A DNA stretch of 64,000 nt from Sphingomonas lycopersici (GTDB lineage Bacteria; Pseudomonadota; Alphaproteobacteria; Sphingomonadales; Sphingomonadaceae), in contig NZ_JANFAU010000015.1 in assembly GCF_026130605.1 (NCBI RefSeq), positions 1 to 64,000 of the forward strand. The letters run 5' to 3'. Positions 1 through 8,089 of this stretch are shown in pieces. The notes beneath the pieces were generated by a model. It searched no databases, was not told where the DNA came from, and saw only the letters and a program-made list of their open reading frames with translations. Both the position numbers and the translations under genes were made by a program. Within the stretch, counting starts at the first letter, position 1. Every line of letters starts with the position of its first letter.

Positions 1-1
1 A

Positions 2-78
<77 letters not shown>

Positions 79-93
79 TCGATCCCATAACTA

Positions 94-117
94 CCCCCGC
101 CGTACCCACGGCGGGGG
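94..117. terminator. Hairpin terminator between tRNA-fMet and the convergent GST gene
   Basis: A perfect 10-bp stem (94-103 with 108-117) and a 4-nt loop are followed by a moderately T-rich stretch. It lies between the tRNA on + and the GST-like gene on -, so it may serve both directions. The T tract is weak, so strength is uncertain. Confidence 0.7.
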
Positions 118-139
118 TTGTTGCGTTCTTGGGCGCCAC

Positions 140-772
140 TCAAAAGCCGCGACCAGCGGAACCTTGCGCGGCCTGTGCCGCCAGGAACGCCGGCCTCGCC
201 GACAGCCGTTCCCAATAAGCCGCAATCTCCGGACTGAATTTGTGCCCGAGGTCGAGCGCGCGCGCCAGCAGCAGCGCGTACCCCACGCACAGATCCGCCA
301 TCGTGAACCGCCCCGCGCATAGCCATTCACGATCCGCCAGCGTGCGGGTGAGGTGGCGCAGCCGTGACAGAAACCATTGCGTATAATCGTCCGCCGCCTG
401 CGCCACTCGCCGCTCTTTGGGTTCCAGCCGGGTGTAGCGGAGGACGATCGTCTGCGGGAAGGTCAGCGTCGCCTCGCTGCGGTGCAGCCAGTCCAGCCAT
501 AGCCCGTAATCTGCCTCGTCCGGGCGAACCGCGAGCGCCGTGGGCCCGTATCGCGTCGCCAGATACTGGGGAATCGCCGCCGATTCGGTCATCCGCACCG
601 CGCCGTCGATCATCAGCGGGATCGTCCCGAGCGGGTTCACCTCGAGATAGTCCGGCTGAAACAGGCGGGGCGGGAAGGGGAGGAGGTGGAGGCGATAGGC
701 CAACCCCATTTCCTCCAACGCCCATAAGGCGCGGAACGACCGCGCATCGACGCAATGATAGAGTTCGATCAT
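140..772 (-). CDS. Glutathione S-transferase family protein
   Basis: A 210-residue cytosolic protein with the two-domain GST layout. The N-terminal thioredoxin fold begins MIELYHCVDARSFRALWALE. It carries the cis-proline segment GTIPLMID and the ES-A glutathione-contact motif TESAAIPQYL near residue 60. A helical C-terminal domain (WLCAGRFTMADLCVGYALL) includes the usual N-capping region. Length is normal for the family. The ATG at 772 was chosen because it sits directly before the first beta strand; an in-frame codon 21 nt upstream would only add MVLTGTA. The substrate cannot be told from sequence, and GST-fold proteins may also be dehalogenases or isomerases. Confidence 0.88.
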   Translation of the reverse strand: MIELYHCVDARSFRALWALEEMGLAYRLHLLPFPPRLFQPDYLEVNPLGTIPLMIDGAVRMTESAAIPQYLATRYGPTALAVRPDEADYGLWLDWLHRSEATLTFPQTIVLRYTRLEPKERRVAQAADDYTQWFLSRLRHLTRTLADREWLCAGRFTMADLCVGYALLLARALDLGHKFSPEIAAYWERLSARPAFLAAQAAQGSAGRGF

Positions 773-812
773 CGCCGTCCCCGTCAAGACCAAGCGCCGG
801 TCGAGCGCATCA

Positions 813-2504
813 TCATTGCCCGGTGCCCGGATTGGGGGGCGCCGCGCCCGGCTGGCCGAGCCGCGTCTTTTCCGCCGCCACCATATCGGCGACCTCGGCG
901 AGCAGCTTGCGCGCGTCGAAGACGATCCCGTCCTTCACGGTATAACTGACCCCGCCGACCAGCTCCTGCTTGTTGGTCGCGGGGTTCAGCCGCCAATGCC
1001 CGGTGCCGTAGAGCGTCTTCAGATTGGCGAGCGGATTTTCCTTCACGATCACCAGATCCGCCAGCATCCCGGGCCGCACCACGCCGACCGGCGCGGGCAC
1101 GCCCTTGTGGCGCCACAATTCGTCGGCGCTCCACATCGTCGCCGAGCGCACGATCTCGAGCGGGGTGAAGCCCGCCTCGCGGAACAGCTCGAGCTCCTCG
1201 ACATAAGCGAAGCCATAGGTCTTGAAGATGAACCCGGAATCGGTGCCCACCGTGACCCGACCGCCGATATTCTTGTAATCGTTCATTAGCTTGAAGAAAT
1301 TCGCATAGAAGCGCTTCCAGGCGAATTCATTCTCGGTCGTCCAGTCGTAGAAATAGGAGCCGTGGTTGTCGCGCGTCGACTGGAAGTAATTCCACAGCTG
1401 CGGCGTGGTATAACGGTTGTGCCAATCCGCATTGCGCGCGCGCATCAGATCGCGCGACGCAGCATAGATATTGAACGTCGGGTTGAAGATGACGCCATTG
1501 TCCTTCTGGTGGTGGAGATAGTCCATCCACTCGGGCGATTCGGGCGGATAGACCTCGTTCCAGATCTCGGCGATGTCGCCGAAGCGATGCTGTTCGTTGT
1601 TGTAATTGTAATCGAGCGGAAATTGCTGGATCGTCGCGCCCCTCAGCAGTGCTTCGTGATGCCCGTAGAAATGCGTCACGGTGTCGAGATGCGCGTCGCC
1701 CGCGTCGCGCGCGTTGAAATTGGCGACCCCGGTCTGCGAGAGATGCGCCAGCGTGCCCATCTTGTTCTTATGCGCTTCGTCGATCGCCGCGGCGATGATC
1801 GCGGGGGTTTCCTCGGGCCGGTTGAAGAATTTGATTCCGTCGATGTTGTGCGTCGCGGCCCAGCGCACCCAGGCGCGCGCCTTGTCGGGTGAATCGACCG
1901 CCCCGCCGGCCCAGCCCGCACCGAGCGTCTGATAATTGAAGATGCGCGGCGCCGCGATCTGGTTCGCCGCCGAGCGATCCTTCTCCGAACCGGCGATGTC
2001 GGGAGGCGCCAGCGGCACCCCGCGCACCGTGGTGACGCCGTGCGCGAGCCACAATTTATAGGCGTAGCTCATGTCGGGCGCCTTGTCCGCGGCGGGGGCG
2101 TGGACATGGGTGTCGACGAACCCGGGCAGCGCGTACATGCCGGTCGCGTCGAGCTCGTAATCGGCATCGCGCGGCTCGCGCTGTGCTTTCATCGGCAGCC
2201 CGGGCCAGCCCGCCTGGATCACGGCGGTGATGCGATTGCCCTCGATCACAATATCCATCGGCCCGCGCGGCGGGGCGCCGGTGCCGTCGATCAGCGTGAC
2301 GCCGCGGATCACCAATTTGCGAAACGGCCCGACGCTTTCCGCGGGGCTGCGCGCCGGCGCCGGCACATATTGCCCGGCCGGCCCCGGCGTCGCGCCGGTC
2401 GCGCCCCCCGCCACCCATTCGTCGTGATCCTGCGCGATCGAGGCGCTGCCCAGCGCCGCGATGCCCGCGATCAGCATCGTGGTGGAGAGAAAGAATCGCT
2501 TCAT
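813..2504 (-). CDS. Exported amidohydrolase (metal-dependent hydrolase, imidazolonepropionase-like)
   Basis: A 563-residue protein. MKRFFLSTTMLIAGIAALG is a signal peptide with a likely cleavage after SIAQ, so it acts in the periplasm. The amidohydrolase core starts with an N-terminal beta sandwich (GVTLIDGTGAPP), then the metal-binding HxH in GFVDTHVHAP, and ends with the returning sandwich strand GMLADLVIVKENPL. Families of this type hydrolyse cyclic amides or Xaa-Pro/Xaa-Arg dipeptides. It lies downstream of the amino-acid permease on the same strand (112-bp gap), so it may be read with the hydroxyproline island. The start at 2504 has an AAGGAA element about 8 bases upstream and places the signal peptide correctly. 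The substrate is unknown; a role on proline-type peptides is inference from context. Confidence 0.82.
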   Translation of the reverse strand: MKRFFLSTTMLIAGIAALGSASIAQDHDEWVAGGATGATPGPAGQYVPAPARSPAESVGPFRKLVIRGVTLIDGTGAPPRGPMDIVIEGNRITAVIQAGWPGLPMKAQREPRDADYELDATGMYALPGFVDTHVHAPAADKAPDMSYAYKLWLAHGVTTVRGVPLAPPDIAGSEKDRSAANQIAAPRIFNYQTLGAGWAGGAVDSPDKARAWVRWAATHNIDGIKFFNRPEETPAIIAAAIDEAHKNKMGTLAHLSQTGVANFNARDAGDAHLDTVTHFYGHHEALLRGATIQQFPLDYNYNNEQHRFGDIAEIWNEVYPPESPEWMDYLHHQKDNGVIFNPTFNIYAASRDLMRARNADWHNRYTTPQLWNYFQSTRDNHGSYFYDWTTENEFAWKRFYANFFKLMNDYKNIGGRVTVGTDSGFIFKTYGFAYVEELELFREAGFTPLEIVRSATMWSADELWRHKGVPAPVGVVRPGMLADLVIVKENPLANLKTLYGTGHWRLNPATNKQELVGGVSYTVKDGIVFDARKLLAEVADMVAAEKTRLGQPGAAPPNPGTGQ

Positions 2505-2616
2505 GCCCTGTTTCCTTGCCCCGGTTCGGAAAAAATCCTTCGCCGGATAAGCATGGCTCGGGCATCGCCTCAGCGGAAGGGCCGGCGTAAACTTAAATCG
2601 ACTGCCGGATGCCGCG

Positions 2617-4050
2617 TCACGAGCTTGCGCGCGTCGCCTGCCCGGCGGTGCTGCGCTGGCGACCATAAACGAAATAGATCAGGATTCCGATCACGTTCCA
2701 GCCGATGAAGCGCGTGATCGTATGCGTCGGCAGGCTGGTGATGAGATAGGCGCAGCCGAGGATCGCGAGCGTGCCGACGACATAGGGCTGGGGGCAGGCG
2801 AACACCCGCGGCAGCTCGGGCGCGCGCTTGCGCAGGATCATCATGCAGGCGGCGACCGAGATGAACGCGAGGAGCGTGCCGGCATTGGCCAGCTCGGCGA
2901 TCTCGTCGAGCTTGAAGAAGCCCGCCACCCCGGCGACGAACAATCCGGTCAGCCCGGTGATCAGCATCGGCGATCCGGTGCGCGCCGAGACGAGGCTGAG
3001 CTTGCGCGGGAGCAGGCCGTCGCGCGCCATGACGAAGAAGATCCGGCTCTGGCCGTACATCATCACCAGGATGACCGATGGGAGAGCGACCAGCGCGGCA
3101 AGCGCGATCGCCCAGGCGGCGAACGGGTGGTGGAGCGTGCGCAGCACGAAGGCCAGCGGCTCCGACGAGGCGCCGACCGCGGCATGATTGACCGCGCCGA
3201 CCGCGGCGACCGCGACGAGGATGTAGATCAGGGTGCACACCGCCATCGACCCGATGATCCCGATCTTCAGATCGCGCGACGGATTCTTGGCCTCCTCCGC
3301 CGACGTGGCCACCGCATCGAAGCCGTAGAAGGCGAAGAACACGATCGCCGCCGCCGCCATCACCCCGCGCGTCTTGCCCGCGGCATCGACCCCGCTGGCG
3401 AAACCATAGGGCATGAACGGCTCCATATTGCCCGCGTTGAACGCCGGCAGCGCGAGCAGGACGAATGCCGCCAGCGCGCTGAGCTTGATCACCACCAGCA
3501 CGATATTGAGCGTCGCGCTCTCGCGCGTCCCCGCCATCAGCAGCCCGGCGACCGCCAGCGCGACGAGCGCGGCGGGCAGGTTGATGAGGCCGCCGGCATG
3601 CGGGCCGCCGAGGATGATCGGGGGGAGATGGATTCCGGCGGACTCGATCCAGCCGACGAGATAGCCCGACCAGCCGACAGCGACGGTGCTGCACGCGAGC
3701 GAATATTCGAGGATCAGGCTCCAGCCGACGATCCATGCGACCGTCTCGCCCATCACCGAATAGGAATAGGTATAGGCACTGCCGGCGGTGGGAATCAGCG
3801 TTGCCAGCTCGGCATAAGCGAGCGCGGCGCAGGCGCACACCGCGCCGGCGATGACGAAGGCGAGGATCACCGCGGGGCCGGCGCGGTCAGCGCCGACCCC
3901 GGTGAGCGTGTAGATACCGGTGCCGACGATCGCCCCGACGCCGAGCGCGATCAGATGCGGCCAGCTCAACGTCTTGCGGAGCTGCTCCCCCTCGCGGTGC
4001 GCGGCGGCCGCGGCAAAAGGCTTTCGCGGGCCAAGTAGAAATTGTGCCAA
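2617..4050 (-). CDS. APC-family amino-acid permease
   Basis: A 477-residue, 12-helix inner-membrane permease. The first helix carries the APC signature GVGAIVGTGIYTLTG, and the second has GSAYTYSYSVMGE. The resemblance is to cationic/neutral amino-acid transporters of the YfnA/CAT group. The chosen start is the TTG at 4050, because GAGAGAGG lies about 5 bases upstream and the protein then begins MAQFLLGPRKPF. An in-frame ATG at 4113 would place the operator inside the gene. It is divergent from the D-amino-acid flavoprotein across a shared GTATAC operator, so uptake of proline or hydroxyproline is the likely job. The substrate is inferred from context only. Confidence 0.87.
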   Translation of the reverse strand: MAQFLLGPRKPFAAAAAHREGEQLRKTLSWPHLIALGVGAIVGTGIYTLTGVGADRAGPAVILAFVIAGAVCACAALAYAELATLIPTAGSAYTYSYSVMGETVAWIVGWSLILEYSLACSTVAVGWSGYLVGWIESAGIHLPPIILGGPHAGGLINLPAALVALAVAGLLMAGTRESATLNIVLVVIKLSALAAFVLLALPAFNAGNMEPFMPYGFASGVDAAGKTRGVMAAAAIVFFAFYGFDAVATSAEEAKNPSRDLKIGIIGSMAVCTLIYILVAVAAVGAVNHAAVGASSEPLAFVLRTLHHPFAAWAIALAALVALPSVILVMMYGQSRIFFVMARDGLLPRKLSLVSARTGSPMLITGLTGLFVAGVAGFFKLDEIAELANAGTLLAFISVAACMMILRKRAPELPRVFACPQPYVVGTLAILGCAYLITSLPTHTITRFIGWNVIGILIYFVYGRQRSTAGQATRASS

Positions 4051-4077
4051 TCCAGCCTCTCTCGATACAATCGTTCG

Positions 4078-4106
4078 TTGTACATGAATCGTATACGTTA
4101 TATATT
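4078..4106 (+). promoter_or_regulatory. Promoter of the D-hydroxyproline flavoprotein gene, probably leaderless
   Basis: TTGTAC (4078-4083) and TATATT (4101-4106) are separated by 17 bp. A start site 6-7 bases downstream would fall on the ATG at 4112. No Shine-Dalgarno sequence precedes that ATG, which fits a leaderless message. The GTATAC operator sits in the spacer. Confidence 0.5.
4087..4100. promoter_or_regulatory. Operator A of the hydroxyproline regulon (GTATAC palindrome)
   Basis: AATCGTATACGTTA matches the perfect site at 9185 in 11 of 14 positions and keeps the ATCGTATACG core. It lies between the divergent permease (start 4050) and flavoprotein (start 4112) genes. GntR/FCD proteins bind short palindromes of this kind, and the regulator at 11184 is the obvious candidate. 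Confidence 0.7.
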
Positions 4107-4111
4107 TAGCC

Positions 4112-5374
4112 ATGCAAAATAAAAATCGGCCGGCAGCGCGGAGCGCGGTGGTGATCGGCGGCGGCATCGTCGGGATGAGCAGCGCGATCGCGTTGCTCGA
4201 GCGCGGCATGGCCTGCACGCTGATCGATCCGGCGACCGAGCGGCGCGGCGCATCGTGGGGCAATGCCGGGCATATCGCGATCGAGCAGGTCGAGCCGCTC
4301 GCGTCCATGCGGACGGTGCGCAGCCTGCCGCGACGCTTGTTCAGCCGGGGCGGGGCGGTGGCACTGCCGGCGCGCGATATTGCGGCGTGGCTGCCCTTTT
4401 CGCTGCGGCTGCTGGCGGCGGCGCGGCCGAAGCGGTTCGATGCCGGGAAGGCGGCGCTGGCCGCGCTGCTCGCGGCGGCGCTGCCGGCGTGGCGGCGGCT
4501 GGTGGCGAACGCCGGCGCGGCCGACCTGCTGGTCGAGGATGGCCATTTCATCGTCTGGGAAACCCCGCAGAGTGCGGCGGCGGGGCGCGCCGCCTGGGCG
4601 GCGACCGATATCGGCGCGGCGCGCTTCCGCGACGTGACTCCTGCGGAAATGGCGCAGATCGCCGCGCTGACCAAATTGCGGCCCGCGGGGGCGATCCGCT
4701 TCCTCGGCAGCGGGCAGGTCGCCGATCTGGGCGAGCTGGCGACGGCGCTCGACCGGCGCTTCACGGCGTTGGGCGGGGTGCATCGGGTTCAGGCTGCAAC
4801 TGCGCTGGAGCGCGAGGGCGCGGGGGTGGCGGTGAGGCTCGCCGACGGCACATTGCTGCGCGCCGATGCCGTGCTGGTCGCGACCGGCGCGCGTGCCGGC
4901 GAATTGCTGGCGCCGCTCGGCTTGCACGTGCCGCTGATCGCCGAGCGCGGCTATCATATCCGCAGCGCCGAGACGACATGGCCGGCGGAGATGCCGCCGT
5001 TGGTGTTCGAGGATCGCTCGATGATCGTCACGCGGTTCCGCGGCCATGTGCGCGCGGCGAGCATCGTCGAATTCTCCCGCGTGTCGCGCCCGGCGGACCC
5101 GCGCAAATGGGCGCGGCTGCGCGATCATGTTGCGGCGCTCGGGCTGCCCTTCGCGCTGCCTGGGGAGGAATGGATCGGCGCGCGCCCGACGCTGCCGGAT
5201 TACCTACCCGCGATCGGCGCGAGCACGCGCGCGGCCAATCTCTTCTATGCCTTCGGGCATCAGCATCTCGGGCTGACGCTCGGGCCGGTGACGGGCGAGG
5301 CGATCGCCGCGCTGATCGCGGGGGAGACGCCGGGGCTGGATTTGGCGCCGTTCGATCTGCGGCGTTTCGGTTGA
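4112..5374 (+). CDS. FAD-dependent D-amino-acid oxidase/dehydrogenase, probable D-hydroxyproline dehydrogenase
   Basis: A 420-residue DadA-like flavoprotein. The Rossmann FAD motif is VVIGGGIVGMSSAIALLERG at residues 13-32. It is followed by GASWGNAGHI, typical of D-amino-acid dehydrogenases, and a C-terminal FAD-contact region FGHQHLGLTLGPVTGEAIA. In the 4-hydroxyproline pathway this enzyme oxidises cis-4-hydroxy-D-proline to pyrroline-4-hydroxy-2-carboxylate, passing electrons to the chain or to oxygen. The assignment rests on the family plus the epimerase and deaminase encoded nearby. It is a single-subunit form; no three-subunit partners are present. Generic D-amino-acid dehydrogenase activity cannot be excluded. 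The start at 4112 has no ribosome-binding site and seems leaderless. Confidence 0.85.
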   Translation: MQNKNRPAARSAVVIGGGIVGMSSAIALLERGMACTLIDPATERRGASWGNAGHIAIEQVEPLASMRTVRSLPRRLFSRGGAVALPARDIAAWLPFSLRLLAAARPKRFDAGKAALAALLAAALPAWRRLVANAGAADLLVEDGHFIVWETPQSAAAGRAAWAATDIGAARFRDVTPAEMAQIAALTKLRPAGAIRFLGSGQVADLGELATALDRRFTALGGVHRVQAATALEREGAGVAVRLADGTLLRADAVLVATGARAGELLAPLGLHVPLIAERGYHIRSAETTWPAEMPPLVFEDRSMIVTRFRGHVRAASIVEFSRVSRPADPRKWARLRDHVAALGLPFALPGEEWIGARPTLPDYLPAIGASTRAANLFYAFGHQHLGLTLGPVTGEAIAALIAGETPGLDLAPFDLRRFG

Positions 5375-5400
5375 TCCGGGGGATGCATTTGCCCTCTCCC

Positions 5401-5483
5401 CATTCGGGCTGAGCTTGTCGAAGCCCTGCACTTTTCTTCGCAAGGAAGAAGGGCAGCCCCTTCGACAAGCTCAGGGCGAATGG
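5401..5483. repeat. R1 palindromic repeat between convergent genes
   Basis: Long imperfect inverted repeat whose arms contain GAGCTTGTCGAAGCCC and its complement around a variable loop. It sits between the convergent flavoprotein and imino-acid reductase genes and may act as a two-way terminator. The same family recurs at 11857, 18717, 21126, 35888, 53058 and 63698, with a half copy at 52724. Confidence 0.9.
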
Positions 5484-5506
5484 GTCGCTACTTCGCGGAC
5501 GGGGCG

Positions 5507-6520
5507 CTAGTCGAGATAGGCCGCGATATCCTCGTACAGCTTTCGCGAGACCGTCACCCCGTTCGCCAGACTCCGCGCCCGCGCTTCATAGCGTCGCCGA
5601 GACGGCAACCGCGCGCCTTGCCCGAGAATACCGTCGAAGATCCGCTCGGCGCGCGCGAGATGCTCGGCCGTCGCCGCACCGAGGAACCCGGCGGGGTCGA
5701 TCGCGATGATCAGTTCGCCGCCGCGCGGCGAGGAGCGCGTGCCTTCATCGTCGGCGAGCGATTCCGCGCTTGTCATGTCGCCGATCAGCGGGCCGGCGAT
5801 CAGCTCGACCATCGCCGCCAGCGCCGATCCCTTGTGTCCGCCGAACGTCAGCATCGCGCCCGCCAGCGCCGCCGCGGCATCGGTGGTCGGCTGGCCCTCG
5901 GGGTCGACGCCCCAGCCGAGCGGGATCGGCTTGCCGGCGCGACGATGAAGCTCGATCTCGCCGCGCGCCACCGCGCTGGTCGCGAAATCGAACACGAAGG
6001 GGTCGGCGGCGGGGCGCGGCCAGGCGAAGGCGATCGGGTTGGTCCCGAACAGGGGGCGGGCGCCCCCTGCGGGTGCGACCCAGGCGTGGCTGGGGGTGAA
6101 GGCGAACGCGACCAGCCCGGCGCGCGCCAATGCTTCCACCTCGGGCCATAAAGCGGCGAAATGGACGCAATTGTTGAGCCCCAGCGCGGCGATGCCGCAT
6201 GCGCGCGCCTTTTCGATCAGCACCGGGCGCCCGATCTCGAAGGCGAGCTGGGCATAGCCGCGGTTCCCGTCGACCCGCGCGAGCGCCGGGGCGGTATCAT
6301 GGAGCATCGGTGCGGCATCGAGCGCGACCTTGCCCGCGCTGATGGTCTGCGCGCAGCTGAGCAGGCGATAGATGCCGTGGGCGCCGCATTCGTCGCGTTC
6401 CCCCGCGACGATCGTTTCGGCGACCGGCCCGATCTGGCGCGCCGATAGCCCAAGCCGCGCGAGCACGCGGCGGGCGAAATCGCGAACCTCGTCGAGCGAG
6501 AGGGTGATCGTCTCGTCCAT
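5507..6520 (-). CDS. LDH2/MDH2-family NAD(P)-dependent oxidoreductase, probable pyrroline-2-carboxylate reductase
   Basis: A 337-residue protein of the non-Rossmann malate/L-lactate dehydrogenase family. Family hallmarks are the early GAHGIYRL segment, the cofactor-binding LFGTNPIAFAWP and GHKGSALAAMVELIAG. Members of the DpkA type reduce pyrroline-2-carboxylate or piperideine-2-carboxylate to L-proline or L-pipecolate. The trans-3-hydroxyproline dehydratase encoded 1.5 kb away makes pyrroline-2-carboxylate, so this enzyme would complete conversion to L-proline. The gene is divergent from the POT transporter across operator B. Other members of the family act on ureidoglycolate, malate or lactate, so the exact substrate is inferred from context. 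Confidence 0.83.
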   Translation of the reverse strand: MDETITLSLDEVRDFARRVLARLGLSARQIGPVAETIVAGERDECGAHGIYRLLSCAQTISAGKVALDAAPMLHDTAPALARVDGNRGYAQLAFEIGRPVLIEKARACGIAALGLNNCVHFAALWPEVEALARAGLVAFAFTPSHAWVAPAGGARPLFGTNPIAFAWPRPAADPFVFDFATSAVARGEIELHRRAGKPIPLGWGVDPEGQPTTDAAAALAGAMLTFGGHKGSALAAMVELIAGPLIGDMTSAESLADDEGTRSSPRGGELIIAIDPAGFLGAATAEHLARAERIFDGILGQGARLPSRRRYEARARSLANGVTVSRKLYEDIAAYLD

Positions 6521-6566
6521 TCACACTTCCTGTCGGTTACGGGATTGCTCCGGCGATCGATGTGTA

Positions 6567-6580
6567 TATCGTATACGTAA
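6567..6580. promoter_or_regulatory. Operator B of the hydroxyproline regulon
   Basis: TATCGTATACGTAA differs from the perfect palindrome at 9185 at two positions. It lies between the divergent imino-acid reductase (start 6520) and POT transporter (start 6599) genes. Confidence 0.72.
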
Positions 6581-6598
6581 TTCGAGGGAAGGGAAAGA

Positions 6599-8089
6599 AT
6601 GACGGTAGCAGCCCCGAGCGCGACGGATCCGGGCGCGGTCCCCGCTGTGGACGGACCGACGCTGCTCGGCCACCCCGCCGGGCTGTTCGTGCTGTTCTTC
6701 ACCGAGATGTGGGAGCGCTTTTCCTATTACGGGATGCGCGCGCTGCTGATCTTCTATCTGATCGGCCATTGGGGGTTCGGCGAAGACCGCGCCTATGTCG
6801 TCTACGGTTCCTATACCGCTTTGGTATTCCTGGCGCCGGCGATCGGCGGCTATCTTGCCGATCGCTATATCGGGGCGAGCAGGGCGGTCGCTTACGGCGG
6901 GGTGCTTCTGGCATGCGGCCATATCCTGCTGGCGATCGAGGGGGAGGGCGCGCAGGGCGGGATCGGCTGGTTCTGGGCGGCGCTGGCGCTGATCGTCACT
7001 GGCACCGGTTTCCTCAAGGCGAATATCTCGGTGCTGGTCGGCGATCTCTACGACCGCGCCGACGTGCGGCGCGATCCGGGGTTCACGATCTTCTATATCG
7101 GGATCAACAGCGGCGCGGCGCTGGGGGCGATCGTCGCGGGCTATCTCGGGCAGGCGATCGGGTGGCGCTGGGGTTTCGGCGCGGCGGGGGTGGCGATGCT
7201 CGCCGGGCTCGCGGTGTTCCTGTGGGGACGGCGCTGGCTGATGGGGCGCGGCGGGCCGCCGGCCGGGGCACGGCTCGGCGAGCGGCGCTGGGGCATCACC
7301 CGCGAATATCGCGTCTATCTTGCCGGGCTCGTCGGGGTGGCGGGGGTGTGGTGGCTGATCCAATATCAGCAGCTCGTCGGCCTCGCGCTCGGTGCCGGGG
7401 GCGCGATCGTCGTCGGCTATATCCTGTTCACCGCGGTGGTCCGGCTACCCAGGGCCGAGCGCAACGGCATCTTCCTTGCGCTCGTGCTGATCCTGCTGTC
7501 GATCCTGTTCTGGGCCTTTTACGAACAGGCCGGATCGTCGCTCAACGTCTATACCGAGCGGCACGTCGACCGGCGGCTGTTCGGCATCGCGATGCCTGCG
7601 GCGGTGTTCCAGTCGCTCACCGCGATCCATATCATCATCTTCGGCCCGGTGATGGCGTGGCTGTGGCTGCGCCTCGCGCGGCTCGGGCGCGAGCCTTCGG
7701 TGCTGACCAAGTTCGGTCTCGGTCTGGCTTTGCTGGGGCTCGGCTTCCTTATCCTCGTCGCGGGCGCGCGCGGCGCGGGCGGGGCGCCGACCCCGCTGAT
7801 CTTCATCGTGCTGCTCTATCTGTTTCACACCCTGGGCGAATTGTGCCTGTCGCCGATCGGGCTGGCGGCGATGACCCGGCTCGCGCCGCCGCAGATGGCG
7901 GGGCTGCTGATGGGCACCTGGTTCCTCGCCACCGCGGCGGGGAATTTCACCGCCGGGCTGATCGCGCGCGCCAGCGCCGGGGGGACGGCGGTCGAGACCT
8001 TCGCGACGGTCGGCTGGACCGCGGTGATCGCCGGCGCCGCCGTCGTCGCGATCAGCGTCGTAGCGCGCCGTAGCTTGCGGGGAGCGTGA
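6599..8089 (+). CDS. POT/PTR-family proton-coupled di/tripeptide importer
   Basis: A 496-residue inner-membrane protein with 12-14 hydrophobic segments. It has the POT signature FTEMWERFSYYGMRALL (ExxERFxYYG) in helix 1, which couples protons to peptide uptake. A second family segment, FYIGINSGAALGAI, is near residue 165, and FWAFYEQAGSS near 305 resembles the substrate-contact helix 7. AGGGAAGG precedes the ATG. Set between genes for hydroxyproline breakdown and an Xaa-Pro peptidase, it probably imports Pro/Hyp-containing di- and tripeptides. Its last 38 bp overlap the convergent dehydratase gene. Confidence 0.92.
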   Translation: MTVAAPSATDPGAVPAVDGPTLLGHPAGLFVLFFTEMWERFSYYGMRALLIFYLIGHWGFGEDRAYVVYGSYTALVFLAPAIGGYLADRYIGASRAVAYGGVLLACGHILLAIEGEGAQGGIGWFWAALALIVTGTGFLKANISVLVGDLYDRADVRRDPGFTIFYIGINSGAALGAIVAGYLGQAIGWRWGFGAAGVAMLAGLAVFLWGRRWLMGRGGPPAGARLGERRWGITREYRVYLAGLVGVAGVWWLIQYQQLVGLALGAGGAIVVGYILFTAVVRLPRAERNGIFLALVLILLSILFWAFYEQAGSSLNVYTERHVDRRLFGIAMPAAVFQSLTAIHIIIFGPVMAWLWLRLARLGREPSVLTKFGLGLALLGLGFLILVAGARGAGGAPTPLIFIVLLYLFHTLGELCLSPIGLAAMTRLAPPQMAGLLMGTWFLATAAGNFTAGLIARASAGGTAVETFATVGWTAVIAGAAVVAISVVARRSLRGA

